Shown: piece after piece, positions 54,544 to 64,000 of the stretch
Numbering within the stretch: position 1 is the stretch's first letter
Layout: each line of letters begins with the position of its first letter
Source: Poecilobothrus nobilitatus
Lineage: Eukaryota; Arthropoda; Insecta; Diptera; Dolichopodidae
Assembly: GCA_947095535.1 (NCBI GenBank)
Contig: OX352772.1
Span: forward strand, 146,219,742 to 146,283,741
DNA length: 64,000 nucleotides
Direction: 5' to 3'
Made by a program: the position numbers and the translations under genes
The notes under the pieces: model-generated
Database searches by the model: none
Told to the model about the DNA's origin: nothing
The model's input: only the letters and a program-made list of their open reading frames with translations

Positions 54544-55499
54544 AAGATTTCCGGTTATTTTCTCAATGTTATTATAGAGTAGAAATAGAAATCTTACATA
54601 ACAGACATACAGAATAATTCCATAATTTTTTCTTTTTTTTTTTTTAGCATTTGAATTCATAAGTTTTTAAATTGTTTGAAAGAGTCAAACTTGTTTTTAC
54701 AATTTATTTTACACCAGGTAAACAGAATAATTTCTGAATGCAAAATATTTTTAAAGTACATGTGTACATACTTATTATACATAAGTCTTAATTGTTCAAG
54801 GTATTACAACAATTTACAACAAAATATAGTACAATGAGAAACAACACATATTCTAAAAATAACATATTTTTCTTATTTTTATTTTTGCAACTTTAAAACT
54901 ATAATAACAACTTTTAATAATTAATCTTCTTTTAATAAAACAAAACTAAAAATGAAATACATTTTGTAGTTCTTGTTTACGTTTTCGTTTTTATTTTATT
55001 ATTGTTCATCTTGATATTCAAAAGTATCTATGAATATTTTTGTGCAATAATAAAATAAAGTTTTTTTCGATTCTTTTATATCTAGTTTTACCTACATACA
55101 TATATTTTATTAAGCATGCGAAGAAAAAATAAAAAAATTGATTTGACTTGAAAAAAAAATTATTTTCTTACTATTTGTATGATATCCTATTAAACAGTAC
55201 CAATCAATTTTTTTTAAAAAACCTAATTATCCTAAACTTATTCAGTTCATTAACTTTGCCTGACAACTTCCACAGTACCAACAACCTTCACTTCCTACTA
55301 TACAACCACTTGGAACTTATAAGTTATCAACCCACACTTATAACCTATCTTGCAACCAAAACCGAAACAATCAAAACAAGTTTTTGACCTACTAACCAAG
55401 AATGACCAATAATTAACCCATCAATCAACATGTAGGTTGTGCGATATTTGTGCAATATGGCATGATTTTTTCCCATGACAGACTGCCTCTTTACCTACT
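54544..55499 (-). repeat. Right terminal inverted repeat of the Polinton
   Basis: About 956 bp, the inverted match of 33623-34566. It ends CTCTTTACCTACT at 55499, followed by the target-site duplication ATTGTA (55500-55505). A further copy of this TIR at 60813-61768 belongs to the tandem duplicate. Confidence 0.92.
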
Positions 55500-55505
55500 A
55501 TTGTA
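55500..55505. repeat. Right 6-bp target-site duplication of the Polinton (ATTGTA)
   Basis: Identical to 33617-33622 and placed exactly at the TIR tip. Also present at 61769-61774 in the duplicate. Confidence 0.9.
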
Positions 55506-55587
55506 CTTCAAAAATAAATAAAAACTTTTCCAGTTTCAATTCAAATTCTAATTATTTTCTTTTGAAAACTGAATTTGAAAGACCTTT

Positions 55588-56329
55588 TATGTGTTATTTT
55601 GGTTGGGCGTAAATTCTAGCTTTTTTCTCTAAAACACTTAATTGAAGCAGAAAAATTCAATATCGGTTATTTAAATTCAATATCTTTGAAAAATTTGAAT
55701 GATAGTTAGTTATTTTTTAGTTATAAAATTATAAAACTAATAAATATTCATAAAATTAGCAAATTAGGTGTACAACAAGAAAATATATATAAACCAAAAT
55801 TTGCAAGTAATAAAGATATGAAAAACTAAAATAGCTGATTTCTACAAATCAGAAATTTTGTATCTAATTTTATGAGTTTTTATTCAAGTGAATATTTTTA
55901 AATTTCGAATTAGGCTGAAATGGACATGTAAACAGATATGCAAACGTAAAAAACGATAACATCAAAGCTAATAGAGAAAAATTATTTATGACGGTTTTTA
56001 TTGCATTTTACATATTCAAATGTATTTTAAAAAATAGGTTTCAGGGTGTATGAAATTCAGTTACCAATCGACTAAGGTAATTATTCGAAATCCCAGAGTC
56101 ATATTTTTCTAATTATTTAAAAAAACGAGGAAGAGTGAAACAAGCAGATTATGTCAACTTTCGGATACCCGCATGAACGTAATATATAGATACTGTTTCC
56201 ATAAAACTTTATCATCTTTTAAAAAATTTCAGATGTTTTACTTAATTATGTATCGAGATATATAAAGTTGTATGACACTGAGTTATTTTTACTTAAAAAG
56301 GGAAGTTTTTTGGCAGCTACCTAAACCTG
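55588..56329. other. AT-rich non-coding DNA
   Basis: Flank of the mariner right end (TA at 55588-55589). No gene or family recognised. Duplicated at 61857-62598. Confidence 0.45.
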
Positions 56330-56580
56330 TTGCAACAGCAGAACCAAATTTTAGAGAGATTTTAGAGTTCTACGAAATCGGGCTATTTGCTTTTCCCAAA
56401 GTATTTTCATATATGAATATGAGAGATTCCTACTTAGGAGAGATTTTAGAGTTGGATTCAAAATCAAGGTATTTCCTTTTTCCAGAATATTTATATAGTA
56501 TATATGTACAGATATGCGAGATGGTGTATTATGAAATATTTTAGAGTTGGAATCAAAATCATGTGTTAAGAATTAAGTTA
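56330..56580 (+). repeat. Iterated TTTTAGAGTTGGATTCAAAATC repeat
   Basis: GAGATTTTAGAGTT at about 56356, GAGATTTTAGAGTTGGATTC at about 56441 and TTTTAGAGTTGGAATC at about 56539 form three imperfect units of 85-100 bp. The middle unit continues into CTTTTTCCAGAATATTTAT, as does the copy at 12905-12965. A 90-codon frame across this block is most likely fortuitous. Duplicated at 62599-62849. Confidence 0.6.
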
Positions 56581-56859
56581 TTAATTATAATAATTCTTAT
56601 AAAAAAAATATTTTGTCAATTCCATTTACGTATTGTAAGTTTCATTACTAAAAGCAAAACAAATTTCATATTATTAAAAAGTAAAAACTAAAAATTTTAT
56701 ATTAGCACAAATTGCCGAATATGCAATTTTTTTATATTATTATATTTTACGTGTAGAACTTTTGTTGTAATTTACGTTAATATTTTTTACTAATTTAAAA
56801 TTAATATAGCTTAAGTCAGCAACTTTTTTATTATAAATGGGATAATTTTTGTAAACAAA

Positions 56860-58010
56860 CCGGATCAACCAGACGATAAAATAAAGGCGTTAGAGATGGT
56901 ATGGTAAGCTAAATCAGACATACTAGAGATAAGATCTAACTCGAAAGGAATTAAACAGCTAACAATAAAACATCCTATTCACATATTGCGCAGTTATTCG
57001 ATCTATTAGAGCTAACGGGGGCAGTAGTTGTAACAGCAAAAATATTTTTGCAGTATTTATAGACGTAGTATTTAAGTTGGATTAGGACGAACCATTGAAC
57101 AATGAGTTAACTTTAAGGTGAACAAAGTTTATAGACGGTTTATATTTCCCAAAACATATTTCTGATCATAAATCTGTAAGAAAGCCGATGCTTCAAAAAA
57201 ACCTTGTGGAGCAACAGCATATATCATAACAAATACTAAGGACAGTAGGATACTATTGAATTTATTATGTGCAAAGTAAGAGTAGCACCTACAAAAACGC
57301 AGACATTGCCCAGACTAGAATTGTATGCGGCAAAATTAGCGACAGACCTTTCAGTTCGCATAAAAATTATTGAAAATATAAAAGACAAACTTATTTATGG
57401 TCGGGTTCAGAAATTGTCTTGTCATGGATATATTCGCCCGTAGCAAATCTAATTGCCAGCATACAATCTCACACAATCTCTGAACAATAGCGTCATTTTC
57501 CATCAAAACTCAATCCTGCAGATTTTTGATCTCGTGGTGTAGCTCCAGAAAAATTTAAAGGAACTCATACTAATTTCTAAGAAGAGAGGCGTACTTATTC
57601 AAGTTTATCAATGTGTTCAAAACTAAAATTAAAGTCAAACATCATTAGCTCTCCATTCAAGAACTCAGGATAGCAACACAATTTATCATATCAACAACGC
57701 AAAGGGAAAAATTTAAAGAGAATCTACATAATTTGAAGAAATATAACGAAGTATCTAAGCAAACACAGTCCATTAAGAGGATTAGGTCCATTTGTAGACA
57801 ATAAAAATATATTAAGAGTAGGAGACCGATTATAAAATGCTGAAATTTCGTACGAAGCGAAACATCCAATTCTATTACCATATAATCATATATTATTAAA
57901 AATTTTTGATGCAGGATATAAACCAATGATATCTTCATGTTGGCCATTGCCAGACAAAAATATTGGATCGTAAAGGTTAAATACAATACTAAATTGACCG
58001 TTGATCAGTT
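56860..58010 (+). pseudogene. BEL/Pao pol relic (RT end, RNase H, integrase start)
   Basis: In changing frames the forward strand reads LGL-type block DLLELTGAVVVTAKIFLQ (about 57000), ADASKKPCGATAYIIT and LLCAKVRVAPTKTQTLPRL followed by ELYAAKLATDL (about 57185-57350), then GPFVDNKNILRVGDRL and AEISYEAKHPILLPYNHIL (about 57785-57895). This order is characteristic of BEL/Pao elements. Many stops; no LTR, protease or full integrase seen. Most of it is repeated from 63129 to the window end. Confidence 0.75.
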
Positions 58011-58100
58011 TAGACGTATATTTAATTGACGGAAACAATAAAAATAATTAAATATATAATTTAATCGTTCCAAAAATAGCTGTAACGGACAACTATAAGA

Positions 58101-59222
58101 ATGGCGGATTGTCATAAATGCAAAACAAAAATAAAAGGAGTGACTGGAATTAGATGCAGTGGAGTATGTGGCAAAATTTTTCATACATCATCAAATGTAG
58201 CGGATTAGACCAGTATTCAATTGGTATACTAAATACTAGCCCAATGTTAAAACTATTATGTGATGATTGTACGCTATACATTAGTAATGTGGATTTAGTA
58301 CTGCAGAATATGGAGATGTCGGTTAAAAAAAATTAGGAATATTTAAAGGAATACAAAAATAAATTTTAACGTGCCTTACAAAAAAATGAAAAAGAAATTA
58401 TGGAATTACTAAGGGCAATTGAAATCAGGTTTATGGTGAGATTGGAACAAATAAAAATTACCCAACAAAATGAAATCGAAAAAATAACCAAAATTACACA
58501 ATCATTCAAAACGGGATCAGAAAAAATGAATGAGTCTATAAAAAACTCATCGCAAAAGAGTAATGAATTAATGAATGAATTAAAACATATCAAATTAAAT
58601 GAAAATATTGTAAATCTAGGTCAAAAGGTATTATTCTCTGATATTTACAAAAAAAAATGCAAGTGTAAGCAAAACAAATCTACCAAAAATGAGAAAAGAA
58701 TTACTTTTGATTATTAAACCAAAAAATAAACAAAAAAGTGAATTAACAAGACGGGATTTAAATAAGAAGGTAGATCCAAAAAATTTGCAATTAAAAAATA
58801 TTGAAAATCGAACAAATGGAGCAGTTTTGATTGAAATTGGAACAATTGAAGAACGGGAAAAAATTAAAAAAGAATTAGAAAAAAAATTAAATGAAGGTTA
58901 CGACATCAAAATACGAATAGCAATAAAACCGCAAATTGAAGTATTCCATATGAGTGATAAATTAAGTGAAAGTGAAATTGTGGAAAAATTGAAAAATCAA
59001 AACCCATTTATGGAAATGGTTGAAGTAAAAGTATACACTGTAAAAAAATTTAACAAGAAAAAGTTTAATGCAATAATTCAAGTGGATAAGGAAAGTATTC
59101 CTAAAATTTTGAAAACAAACGAGTCTGCATAGGATGGGAAAGGTGTAAAGTGTTCGACACTATAAATGTTCTAAGATGTTTCAAATGCAAAGGTTTTAAC
59201 CACAAATCAGTGGAATGTAAGA
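58101..59222 (+). pseudogene. LINE ORF1 with PHD-like finger, coiled coil and CCHC knuckle; cut by duplication junction
   Basis: The ATG at 58101 gives MADCHKCKTKIKG, then IRCSGVCGKIFHTSSNVAD, a PHD-type Cys/His cluster, followed by a stop. A coiled-coil stretch (58400-58640, rich in K, E, N) and the frame 58689-59132 follow (LLIIKPKNKQKSELTRRDL, NRTNGAVLIEIGTIEERE, KLKNQNPFMEMVEVKVYT). A CCHC knuckle CFKCKGFNHKSVEC lies at 59178-59219 in another frame. It ends abruptly at 59222, where the second copy of the 6269-bp unit begins. ORF1 proteins of this type occur in insect LINEs with PHD fingers. No ORF2 is present here. Confidence 0.65.
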
Positions 59223-59822
59223 ACTGACGTCACATCATTATGTACTTTTTCAAATGCTTTAATTTGATTGGGATATATTTGACGAGGTAGAGGTAATATC
59301 TGTGATTTATCTCTTGGATTTTTGAAAAGTACTAAATATTTACAGTTAAGTGAAATATCTCTTGAAAATTTACCTTGGTGAAAAACATTTTGTGTTACAA
59401 ATATTACAGATAAATTTCTATGATGTGATCCTCTAGTAAATAAATCACATACATACTTATCATGAGAATTTAACATCATATCATCGATAATAATTAACAA
59501 AGGTTTTTGATTATCATTAAAATCTGGAGTAGAATATATTAGAGATAAATTTCTATGATGTGATCCTCTAGTAAATAAATCACATACATACTTATCATGA
59601 GAATTTAACATCATATCATCGATAATAATTAACAAAGATTTTTGATTATTCCATATCTTTGACATATTTTGGAACGACATTTTTGTCTGGATTACACCAA
59701 ATTATTCTATTAATATGTGGTTGTATATTTTCTTTTTTATATTTTATTAAATTATGAATAAAAGTGGTTTTGCCACAGCATGATGGACCAGCCACCATCA
59801 TAGTAAACGGGTGAAACAGCAT
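59223..59822 (-). pseudogene. Packaging ATPase, duplicated N-terminal part
   Basis: Copy of 52954-53553, including the P-loop, the early TAA and the 135-bp Walker B duplication. It lacks the C-terminal end because the duplication breakpoint falls inside the gene, right after the region coding for HNDVTS. Confidence 0.85.
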
Positions 59823-59947
59823 AGTTGTATTAGTTAAAAACTAACCCTGTTTCTGTTAACTTATATTTTTACGAAAAGCTCTTTTCCCAAAGTGAATATA
59901 AATGTAATTTAGTTATTCTATGGAACATTCTTCCATAAACCTTCGAC

Positions 59948-60426
59948 ATGGTTAAACAAGTTCGAATATTTGAACTACAATTTTTGCAAGGAAATGAAAA
60001 GCAATATTTCCTAAAAGAGTTAGCCATACTTGAAAAAGGAAGTTTAATTCCAACTGTGTATTACTTCAAAGCACCGTATCCCGCAGAAGAACTTAGTCGG
60101 GATATGAAATATAATAACCAGTATTGCGAAAATAAAATTAATGGACTTAAATGGAATAACGGGTTAGTTGAATATTTAGATGTAAAATGTATATTAAAAC
60201 ACTATTTATAGTCAGCTGAAAAAATTTATGTTAAAGGAGAACAAAAAAACTTTTTCTTCAAAAGTACAAAATAGTAGATTTAAGCAGAAACTTGCCGTAA
60301 TTACAAAAGATTGATAACTTTAAATCAAATTGTCCTATACACTTATCAAACAACAATTTCAGATGTGCTGCTAAAAATTGCTATAATGTATATATGTATC
60401 TTTTAAAGGAAAACATTTTAGATTAA
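59948..60426 (+). pseudogene. Right-arm Polinton gene, duplicate copy
   Basis: Nearly identical to 53679-54157, with the same in-frame TAG and downstream frameshift, so those lesions predate the duplication. Substitutions are visible at about 60298 and 60400. Confidence 0.6.
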
Positions 60427-60812
60427 GATTTTCAATTTTCATACTTGCACAATATGAATTTAAATAACAAAAGTAAACAAGTTCACTTCAACATTAAAAA
60501 AAAATTCACATTATGCATGTATGGGAGTATGCTTACAGATCAGCACGGAAAGGTCACGTGAAGAGTACGCACGTGATACAAGTATATTTCAAAGACGTAT
60601 AGATAAAGTTGGTCTCACTATTTCAGCAATTTTAACATCTGATCATCGCAAAATTGTAAAAGTTTTTTCAAATAAATAAAAATAAACATATAACTTAATC
60701 TGTTCTTATTTTTTATTTTTGTGTTTACTACAAATACCAAAAGCAATTAACTTATCTTTGTTCCTACCTTACAACATAAAACGAAGTGTAATATCAACTA
60801 TAAAGTAAATGA

Positions 60813-61768
60813 AAGATTTCCGGTTATTTTCTCAATGTTATTATAGAGTAGAAATAGAAATCTTACATAACAGACATACAGAATAATTCCATAATTTTTT
60901 CTTTTTTTTTTTTTAGCATTTGAATTCATAAGTTTTTAAATTGTTTGAAAGAGTCAAACTTGTTTTTACAATTTATTTTACACCAGGTAAACAGAATAAT
61001 TTCTGAATGCAAAATATTTTTAAAGTACATGTGTACATACTTATTATACATAAGTCTTAATTGTTCAAGGTATTACAACAATTTACAACAAAATATAGTA
61101 CAATGAGAAACAACACATATTCTAAAAATAACATATTTTTCTTATTTTTATTTTTGCAACTTTAAAACTATAATAACAACTTTTAATAATTAATCTTCTT
61201 TTAATAAAACAAAACTAAAAATGAAATACATTTTGTAGTTCTTGTTTACGTTTTCGTTTTTATTTTATTATTGTTCATCTTGATATTCAAAAGTATCTAT
61301 GAATATTTTTGTGCAATAATAAAATCAAGTTTTTTTCGATTCTTTTATATCTAGTTTTACCTACATACATATATTTTATTAAGCATGCGAAGAAAAAATA
61401 AAAAAATTGATTTGACTTGAAAAAAAAATTATTTTCTTACTATTTGTATGATATCCTATTAAACAGTACCAATCAATTTTTTTTAAAAAACCTAATTATC
61501 CTAAACTTATTCAGTTCATTAACTTTGCCTGACAACTTCCACAGTACCAACAACCTTCACTTCCTACTATACAACCACTTGGAACTTATAAGTTATCAAC
61601 CCACACTTATAACCTATCTTGCAACCAAAACCGAAACAATCAAAACAAGTTTTTGACCTACTAACCAAGAATGACCAATAATTAACCCATCAATCAACAT
61701 GTAGGTTGTGCGATATTTGTGCAATATGGCATGATTTTTTCCCATGACAGACTGCCTCTTTACCTACT
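60813..61768 (-). repeat. Polinton right TIR, duplicate copy
   Basis: Copy of 54544-55499, followed by ATTGTA (61769-61774) and the mariner 3' tail (61775-61856). Its presence shows the duplication happened after the Polinton inserted into the mariner. Confidence 0.92.
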
Positions 61769-63128
61769 ATTGTACTTCAAAAATAAATAAAAACTTTTCC
61801 AGTTTCAATTCAAATTCTAATTATTTTCTTTTGAAAACTGAATTTGAAAGACCTTTTATGTGTTATTTTGGTTGGGCGTAAATTCTAGCTTTTTTCTCTA
61901 AAACACTTAATTGAAGCAGAAAAATTCAATATCGGTTATTTAAATTCAATATCTTTGAAAAATTTGAATGATAGTTAGTTATTTTTTAGTTATAAAATTA
62001 TAAAACTAATAAATATTCATAAAATTAGCAAATTAGGTGTACAACAAGAAAATATATATAAACCAAAATTTGCAAGTAATAAAGATATGAAAAACTAAAA
62101 TAGCTGATTTCTACAAATCAGAAATTTTGTATCTAATTTTATGAGTTTTTATTCAAGTGAATATTTTTAAATTTCGAATTAGGCTGAAATGGACATGTAA
62201 ACAGATATGCAAACGTAAAAAACGATAACATCAAAGCTAATAGAGAAAAATTATTTATGACGGTTTTTATTGCATTTTACATATTCAAATGTATTTTAAA
62301 AAATAGGTTTCAGGGTGTATGAAATTCAGTTACCAATCGACTAAGGTAATTATTCGAAATCCCAGAGTCATATTTTTCTAATTATTTAAAAAAACGAGGA
62401 AGAGTGAAACAAGCAGATTATGTCAACTTTCGGATACCCGCATGAACGTAATATATAGATACTGTTTCCATAAAACTTTATCATCTTTTAAAAAATTTCA
62501 GATGTTTTACTTAATTATGTATCGAGATATATAAAGTTGTATGACACTGAGTTATTTTTACTTAAAAAGGGAAGTTTTTTGGCAGCTACCTAAACCTGTT
62601 GCAACAGCAGAACCAAATTTTAGAGAGATTTTAGAGTTCTACGAAATCGGGCTATTTCCTTTTCCCAAAGTATTTTCATATATGAATATGAGAGATTCCT
62701 ACTTAGGAGAGATTTTAGAGTTGGATTCAAAATCAAGGTATTTCCTTTTTCCAGAATATTTATATAGTATATATGTACAGATATGCGAGATGGTGTATTA
62801 TGAAATATTTTAGAGTTGGAATCAAAATCATGTGTTAAGAATTAAGTTATTAATTATAATAATTCTTATAAAAAAAATATTTTGTCAATTCCATTTACGT
62901 ATTGTAAGTTTCATTACTAAAAGCAAAACAAATTTCATATTATTAAAAAGTAAAAACTAAAAATTTTATATTAGCACAAATTGCCGAATATGCAATTTTT
63001 TTATATTATTATATTTTACGTGTAGAACTTTTGTTGTAATTTACGTTAATATTTTTTACTAATTTAAAATTAATATAGCTTAAGTCAGCAACTTTTTTAT
63101 TATAAATGGGATAATTTTTGTAAACAAA

Positions 63129-64000
63129 CCGGATCAACCAGACGATAAAATAAAGGCGTTAGAGATGGTATGGTAAGCTAAATCAGACATACTAGAGATA
63201 AGATCTAACTCGAAAGGAATTAAACAGCTAACAATAAAACATCCTATTCACATATTGCGCAGTTATTCGATCTATTAGAGCTAACGGGGGCAGTAGTTGT
63301 AACAGCAAAAATATTTTTGCAGTATTTATAGACGTAGTATTTAAGTTGGATTAGGACGAACCATTGAACAATGAGTTAACTTTAAGGTGAACAAAGTTTA
63401 TAGACGGTTTATATTTCCCAAAACATATTTCTGATCATAAATCTGTAAGAAAGCCGATGCTTCAAAAAAACCTTGTGGAGCAACAGCATATATCATAACA
63501 AATACTAAGGACAGTAGGATACTATTGAATTTATTATGTGCAAAGTAAGAGTAGCACCTACAAAAACGCAGACATTGCCCAGACTAGAATTGTATGCGGC
63601 AAAATTAGCGACAGACCTTTCAGTTCGCATAAAAATTATTGAAAATATAAAAGACAAACTTATTTATGGTCGGGTTCAGAAATTGTCTTGTCATGGATAT
63701 ATTCGCCCGTAGCAAATCTAATTGCCAGCATACAATCTCACGCAATCTCTGAACAATAGCGTCATTTTCCATCAAAACTCAATCCTGCAGATTTTTGATC
63801 TCGTGGTGTAGCTCCAGAAAAATTTAAAGGAACTCATACTAATTTCTAAGAAGAGAGGCGTACTTATTCAAGTTTATCAATGTGTTCAAAACTAAAATTA
63901 AAGTCAAACATCATTAGCTCTCCATTCAAGAACTCAGGATAGCAACACAATTTATCATATCAACAACGCAAAGGGAAAAATTTAAAGAGAATCTACATAA
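63129..64000 (+). pseudogene. BEL/Pao pol relic, duplicate copy (incomplete at window edge)
   Basis: Copy of 56860-57731, with the same stops. One substitution is visible near 63742 (CACGCAATCTC for CACACAATCTC). Confidence 0.75.

Larger units (their letters stand above)
33623..55499 (+). mobile_element. Complete Polinton/Maverick (virus-like transposon), copy B
   Basis: Defined by about 950-bp terminal inverted repeats that begin AGTAGGTAAAGAGGCAGT (left) and end ACTGCCTCTTTACCTACT (right), and by the ATTGTA duplication. Span is 21,877 bp, or about 14.7 kb without the 7.15-kb nested LINE. It encodes protein-primed DNA polymerase B, rve integrase with chromodomain, a double jelly-roll-like major capsid protein, pVI-like, penton-like, pX-like and packaging ATPase, plus three proteins of unknown role. 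Most genes carry a single stop or shift, and the element also has an interrupting LINE, so it is immobile as it stands. No adenain-like protease was recognised. Confidence 0.93.
32818..55587 (+). mobile_element. Tc1/mariner element split by the Polinton insertion
   Basis: The left end, after TA at 32816-32817, is AAGGGTCTTTCAAATTGAG. The right end (reverse complement of 55566-55587) is AAAGGTCTTTCAAATTCAG, followed by TA at 55588-55589. Left part 32818-33616 contains the 5' UTR and transposase debris. Right part 55506-55587 holds the 3' tail. Between them sit the Polinton and its ATTGTA duplication. The 5' sequence ACACACTTCAAACATTGAAC matches the other mariner copy at 19562. Confidence 0.8.
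52954..59222. repeat. 6269-bp tandem duplication, first unit
   Basis: Every landmark recurs 6269 bases downstream: 53679 and 59948, 55148 and 61417, 56272 and 62541. It starts at ACTGACGTCACATCATTA within the ATPase gene and ends in LINE ORF1. By eye fewer than about ten substitutions separate the units over 4.8 kb (for example near 54051, 54130, 54432, 55063, 56390 and 57470). Confidence 0.95.
59223..64000. repeat. 6269-bp tandem duplication, second unit (runs off the window)
   Basis: It copies 52954-57731 in the same orientation, starting directly at the junction 59222/59223. It contains partial ATPase, right-arm gene, Polinton TIR, ATTGTA, mariner tail, the GTTGGATTC repeat and most of the BEL/Pao relic. 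The remainder of the unit must lie beyond 64000 if the duplication is complete. Confidence 0.95.

Noticed and set aside
56272..56544. 90-codon frame, repeated at 62541-62813
   Set aside because: It runs through an iterated TTTTAGAGTTGGATTC repeat, and its second copy comes from the tandem duplication. No protein family signal.

Overview
The window is very AT-rich insect chromosomal DNA, probably from a dipteran. The evidence for that is indirect: one interspersed repeat carries the core GTCGATTGAGCCATGTCCG, which I recall from fly genomes, and the transposons (mariner, P-element/THAP9, piggyBac, Jockey/CR1-like LINEs, BEL/Pao, Ty3/gypsy, Polinton) are all typical of insects. I saw no host gene, tRNA or rRNA. 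Almost everything recognisable is a mobile element or its debris, and nearly every reading frame is broken.

The centrepiece is a structurally complete Polinton/Maverick (virus-like DNA transposon) at 33623-55499. It has terminal inverted repeats of about 950 bp that start 5'-AGTAGG, and a perfect 6-bp target-site duplication ATTGTA (33617-33622 and 55500-55505). From left to right it carries: TIR; a leftward polyQ protein gene; an iterated intergenic repeat; rightward protein-primed-type DNA polymerase B with a 75-nt intron; leftward retrovirus-like integrase with chromodomain; a small acidic ORF; a leftward capsid block (major capsid protein, pVI-like, penton-like, a conserved unknown, pX-like, packaging ATPase); a rightward right-arm gene; TIR. 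I saw no adenain-type protease.

Insertions are nested four deep. A Tc1/mariner copy (32818-55587, TA ends) received the Polinton. The Polinton polB gene received a Jockey-like LINE (37417-44569, flanks sharing GAACAAT). That LINE received a second, inverted, 5'-truncated CR1/Jockey-like LINE (about 42000-43778). Afterwards a 6269-bp segment (52954-59222: ATPase, right TIR, mariner tail, BEL/Pao relic, LINE ORF1) was tandemly duplicated. The second copy starts at 59223 and runs off the right edge, with only a handful of differences seen.

Regions: 1-3869, a fragment of a second, diverged Polinton with the same capsid gene order, head-to-head with an integrase. 4180-5190, AT-rich tandem repeats. 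6191-8601, THAP/P-element transposase relic. 8979-9065, near-perfect hairpin. 10.3-11.6 kb, LINE relics. 13361-14732, 21610-23086 and 26276-27345, three copies of one interspersed repeat family. 15.7-16.5 kb, second P-like relic. 16.5-17.9 kb, gypsy pol relic. 18.8-21.2 kb, mariner next to a LINE. 23.35-24.13 kb, about 130-bp satellite with alternating monomers. 27.95-29.64 kb, piggyBac relic. 31976-32606, MITE. 32818-55587, the nested stack. 55.6-64 kb, BEL/Pao and LINE relics plus the tandem duplicate. Protein-family names rest on motifs recalled from memory and on comparisons within this window; no database was searched.
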